From NCBI GenBank assembly GCA_030407315.1, contig JALQPE010002029.1, positions 1-50,722 on the forward strand: a DNA stretch of 50,722 bases, written 5' to 3'. Below, piece by piece: positions 49,191-50,722 of the stretch. Within the stretch, counting starts at the first letter, position 1, and each line of letters opens with the position of its first letter. The DNA comes from Asparagopsis taxiformis (taxonomy: Eukaryota; Rhodophyta; Florideophyceae; Bonnemaisoniales; Bonnemaisoniaceae). The notes under the pieces are model-generated. The model saw only the letters and a program-made list of their open reading frames with translations, searched no databases and was not told where the DNA came from. Position numbers and translations under genes: made by a program.

Positions 49191-50722
49191 TGCGCTCATA
49201 CGCGTATCACCCGACCAGCAGTCCACAAATGGCTCTCGAACCGCTGGAACCGTAACCGACCGCACAAGGCTGAATCTGCTAGCCAATGGTGCAGAAACCA
49301 CAATTCAACTTCACAAAGTAACCGCAACTGCCGTGCACAAAATCCAATTGAAGCTGTAGTGCAATGGCTTGGTCGATTCGACAACGGGCAGCCTTGGCTG
49401 TAAGCCGAATTGGCGAGCCACCGCGAGGTATTCGAGCCCTCCTGTCTCGGTAATCAGGCTCGGGTCGAGTGTGGTAGAGCAAAGGCGAATCCTGCCTTAG
49501 TGTGGGTTGTAAGGCCACACAGACGATCCGTCTAGAATCCTGTGGTCACATGGTGAGTCATGATGGTGCACCGAAAGGATGGTGGTTCACCAACCCTAAT
49601 AGGAAAGAAGGGAGAACACCAGGCACAACAGGGATGAGTGCCTTGTATAGGAAGCAAAAGGGAAGAAGAAGGGGAGCCCTATAGAATAGGGCGGGCGCTG
49701 GTACAGCGATGCATACAGCGATACGCTGGATAGTGGAGGGGAGGCAGTGGCTCAAGAGCCGGGCACCAGGCACCCGAAAATACCTGATAGAAGGGCACGC
49801 GCACCACCGGTGACGCGTGGTATCGAGGAAAGGGAAGCTGATCCAGCAGAATAACCAGTCAAAGACTGAATCAGAGAGTGACCAGGGGCGGCGCGGTCCG
49901 CGCTATAGCCAAAGACGAAGCAGGCTTCCATGAGACTACAAAACGATAGTTGGGAGCACATCAATAACCAAGTCCGATTGGTCGGCAGGGGGAGGGTTGT
50001 TGAACCAGCACGACGGCCAGGACAGAAAGCTGATACAGCGGGAAATGGGTTCCAGAAGTAGGCCAGACACTATAGCCAAGTCGAAGCAGGCTGCAATGAG
50101 ACTGCGAAACGAAAGTTGGGAGTGGCTCGCAACCATACCTCCGGATGGGCACCAGGCGGCCGAAGACACTGATTGAGGGACACGCGCACCACCGGTGACG
50201 CGTGGTAGGGGCAATGCTGATACAGCGTCCCGACATTGAGAAGCTGAATCAGCGAAAAGGGACACCGGAAGAGTGCCAAGCACCATTGCCAAGGGAGAAG
50301 CACACTGAATTAGTAGGCAAAACGCACCCTGGGGGTAGATTGGACACCGAGCTTCCGGCTGGCTTTTACAATCAAAGGACATGGCGGTTCGCCTCTAGTT
50401 AAATAATAAATTACATATGGCTTGTATCCCTAAATGTCTTTGTGGTTGGTGCCCAATGGGTAGGCCAAATACTGATACAGTAGGGTGGTCGAAAACCCTA
50501 AGTGGCGGTGTGCCGGCGGCGTTGGCACACTGTAAATACAGTGTAAACTGTTAGCTGTAGTGTACAATTCAGTGTATCACTGGTGTCACGTGCCACGTGT
50601 TCAGGGATTGCACTGCTGTTAGAATAGATAGTCTAAAATAGTTGAGAATAAAAGAATTGGGTAAAGTGCCCAAATTGGAGGTGAAACACCTAGCTGTAAG
50701 CGCTTCGCCAAGTGGCATTGCC
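49191..50722. repeat. Repeat-rich end of window with a GCTGATACAGC-type motif
   Basis: No gene seen. A segment near 49758-49930 (GGGCACCAGGC, CACGCGCACCACCGGTGACG, then TGGTA) recurs near 50146-50210, and another block (CTATAGCCAA...GAAGCAGGCT) is shared by 49907 and 50071. The self-complementary motif GCTGATACAGC and variants (GCTGATCCAGC, GCTGAATCAGC, CTGATACAG) occurs at least six times between 49838 and 50480. The tail (50520-50722) is AT-rich and may belong to another element continuing beyond the window. Confidence 0.55.

Overview
This is a nuclear segment of a eukaryote, most likely a photosynthetic one and possibly a red alga. It carries Ty3/gypsy chromoviruses, a Ty1/copia remnant and a Tc1/mariner element. 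It also has an intronless AMT-type ammonium transporter and a plastid-type DUF1995 protein whose N-terminus begins M-A-F, like the Phe-bearing transit peptides of red algae and glaucophytes. The lineage is an inference; no rRNA or organellar marker is present.

Positions 1-28171 are a nest of insertions, mostly GC-rich. An old element (E0) enters from beyond the left edge and probably ends with the LTR-like block 27501-28171. Its minus-strand ORF (27197-25479, continuing at 74-1) is interrupted by a Ty3/gypsy element (E1, 75-25478, minus orientation). E1 has about 655-bp LTRs, a PBS, a PPT, gag, a chromodomain-bearing pol, and near its 3' LTR a long ORF on the opposite strand (1327-3552). The broken E0 ORF is a divergent homologue of that antisense ORF. 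The 5' part of E1 gag is itself split by an 11.7-kb DNA element (12734-24476). That insert has 34-bp terminal inverted repeats, GGACGTCC-rich subterminal repeats, a giant inverted repeat (arms 14169-16449 and 19074-21742) around a 2.6-kb core, a strongly G-poor tract, and an array of 27-nt and 12-nt exon-like pieces bounded by splice-like signals (22283-23880).

From about 28.2 kb the sequence is AT-richer. It holds a complete but inactivated Tc1-like element (28721-30308), a possible small membrane protein (31292-31735), the ammonium transporter (33052-34473) and the DUF1995 gene on the minus strand (36902-35956), which carries a one-base frameshift. A second Ty3/gypsy element (E2, 38199-43838) has identical 412-bp LTRs but three frame breaks in pol. 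After it come decayed ORFs, a frameshifted secreted HHIP/sorbosone-dehydrogenase-like gene (46728-48151), a copia-type LTR with a gag relic (48272-49190), and a repeat-rich end with a recurring GCTGATACAGC motif.

The transporter and the plastid protein are the only recognisable host genes that look functional or nearly so. Everything else is mobile DNA or its debris. The strongest candidates for undescribed biology are the antisense-ORF protein family of the large chromoviruses and the palindromic 11.7-kb insert with its micro-exon-like array.
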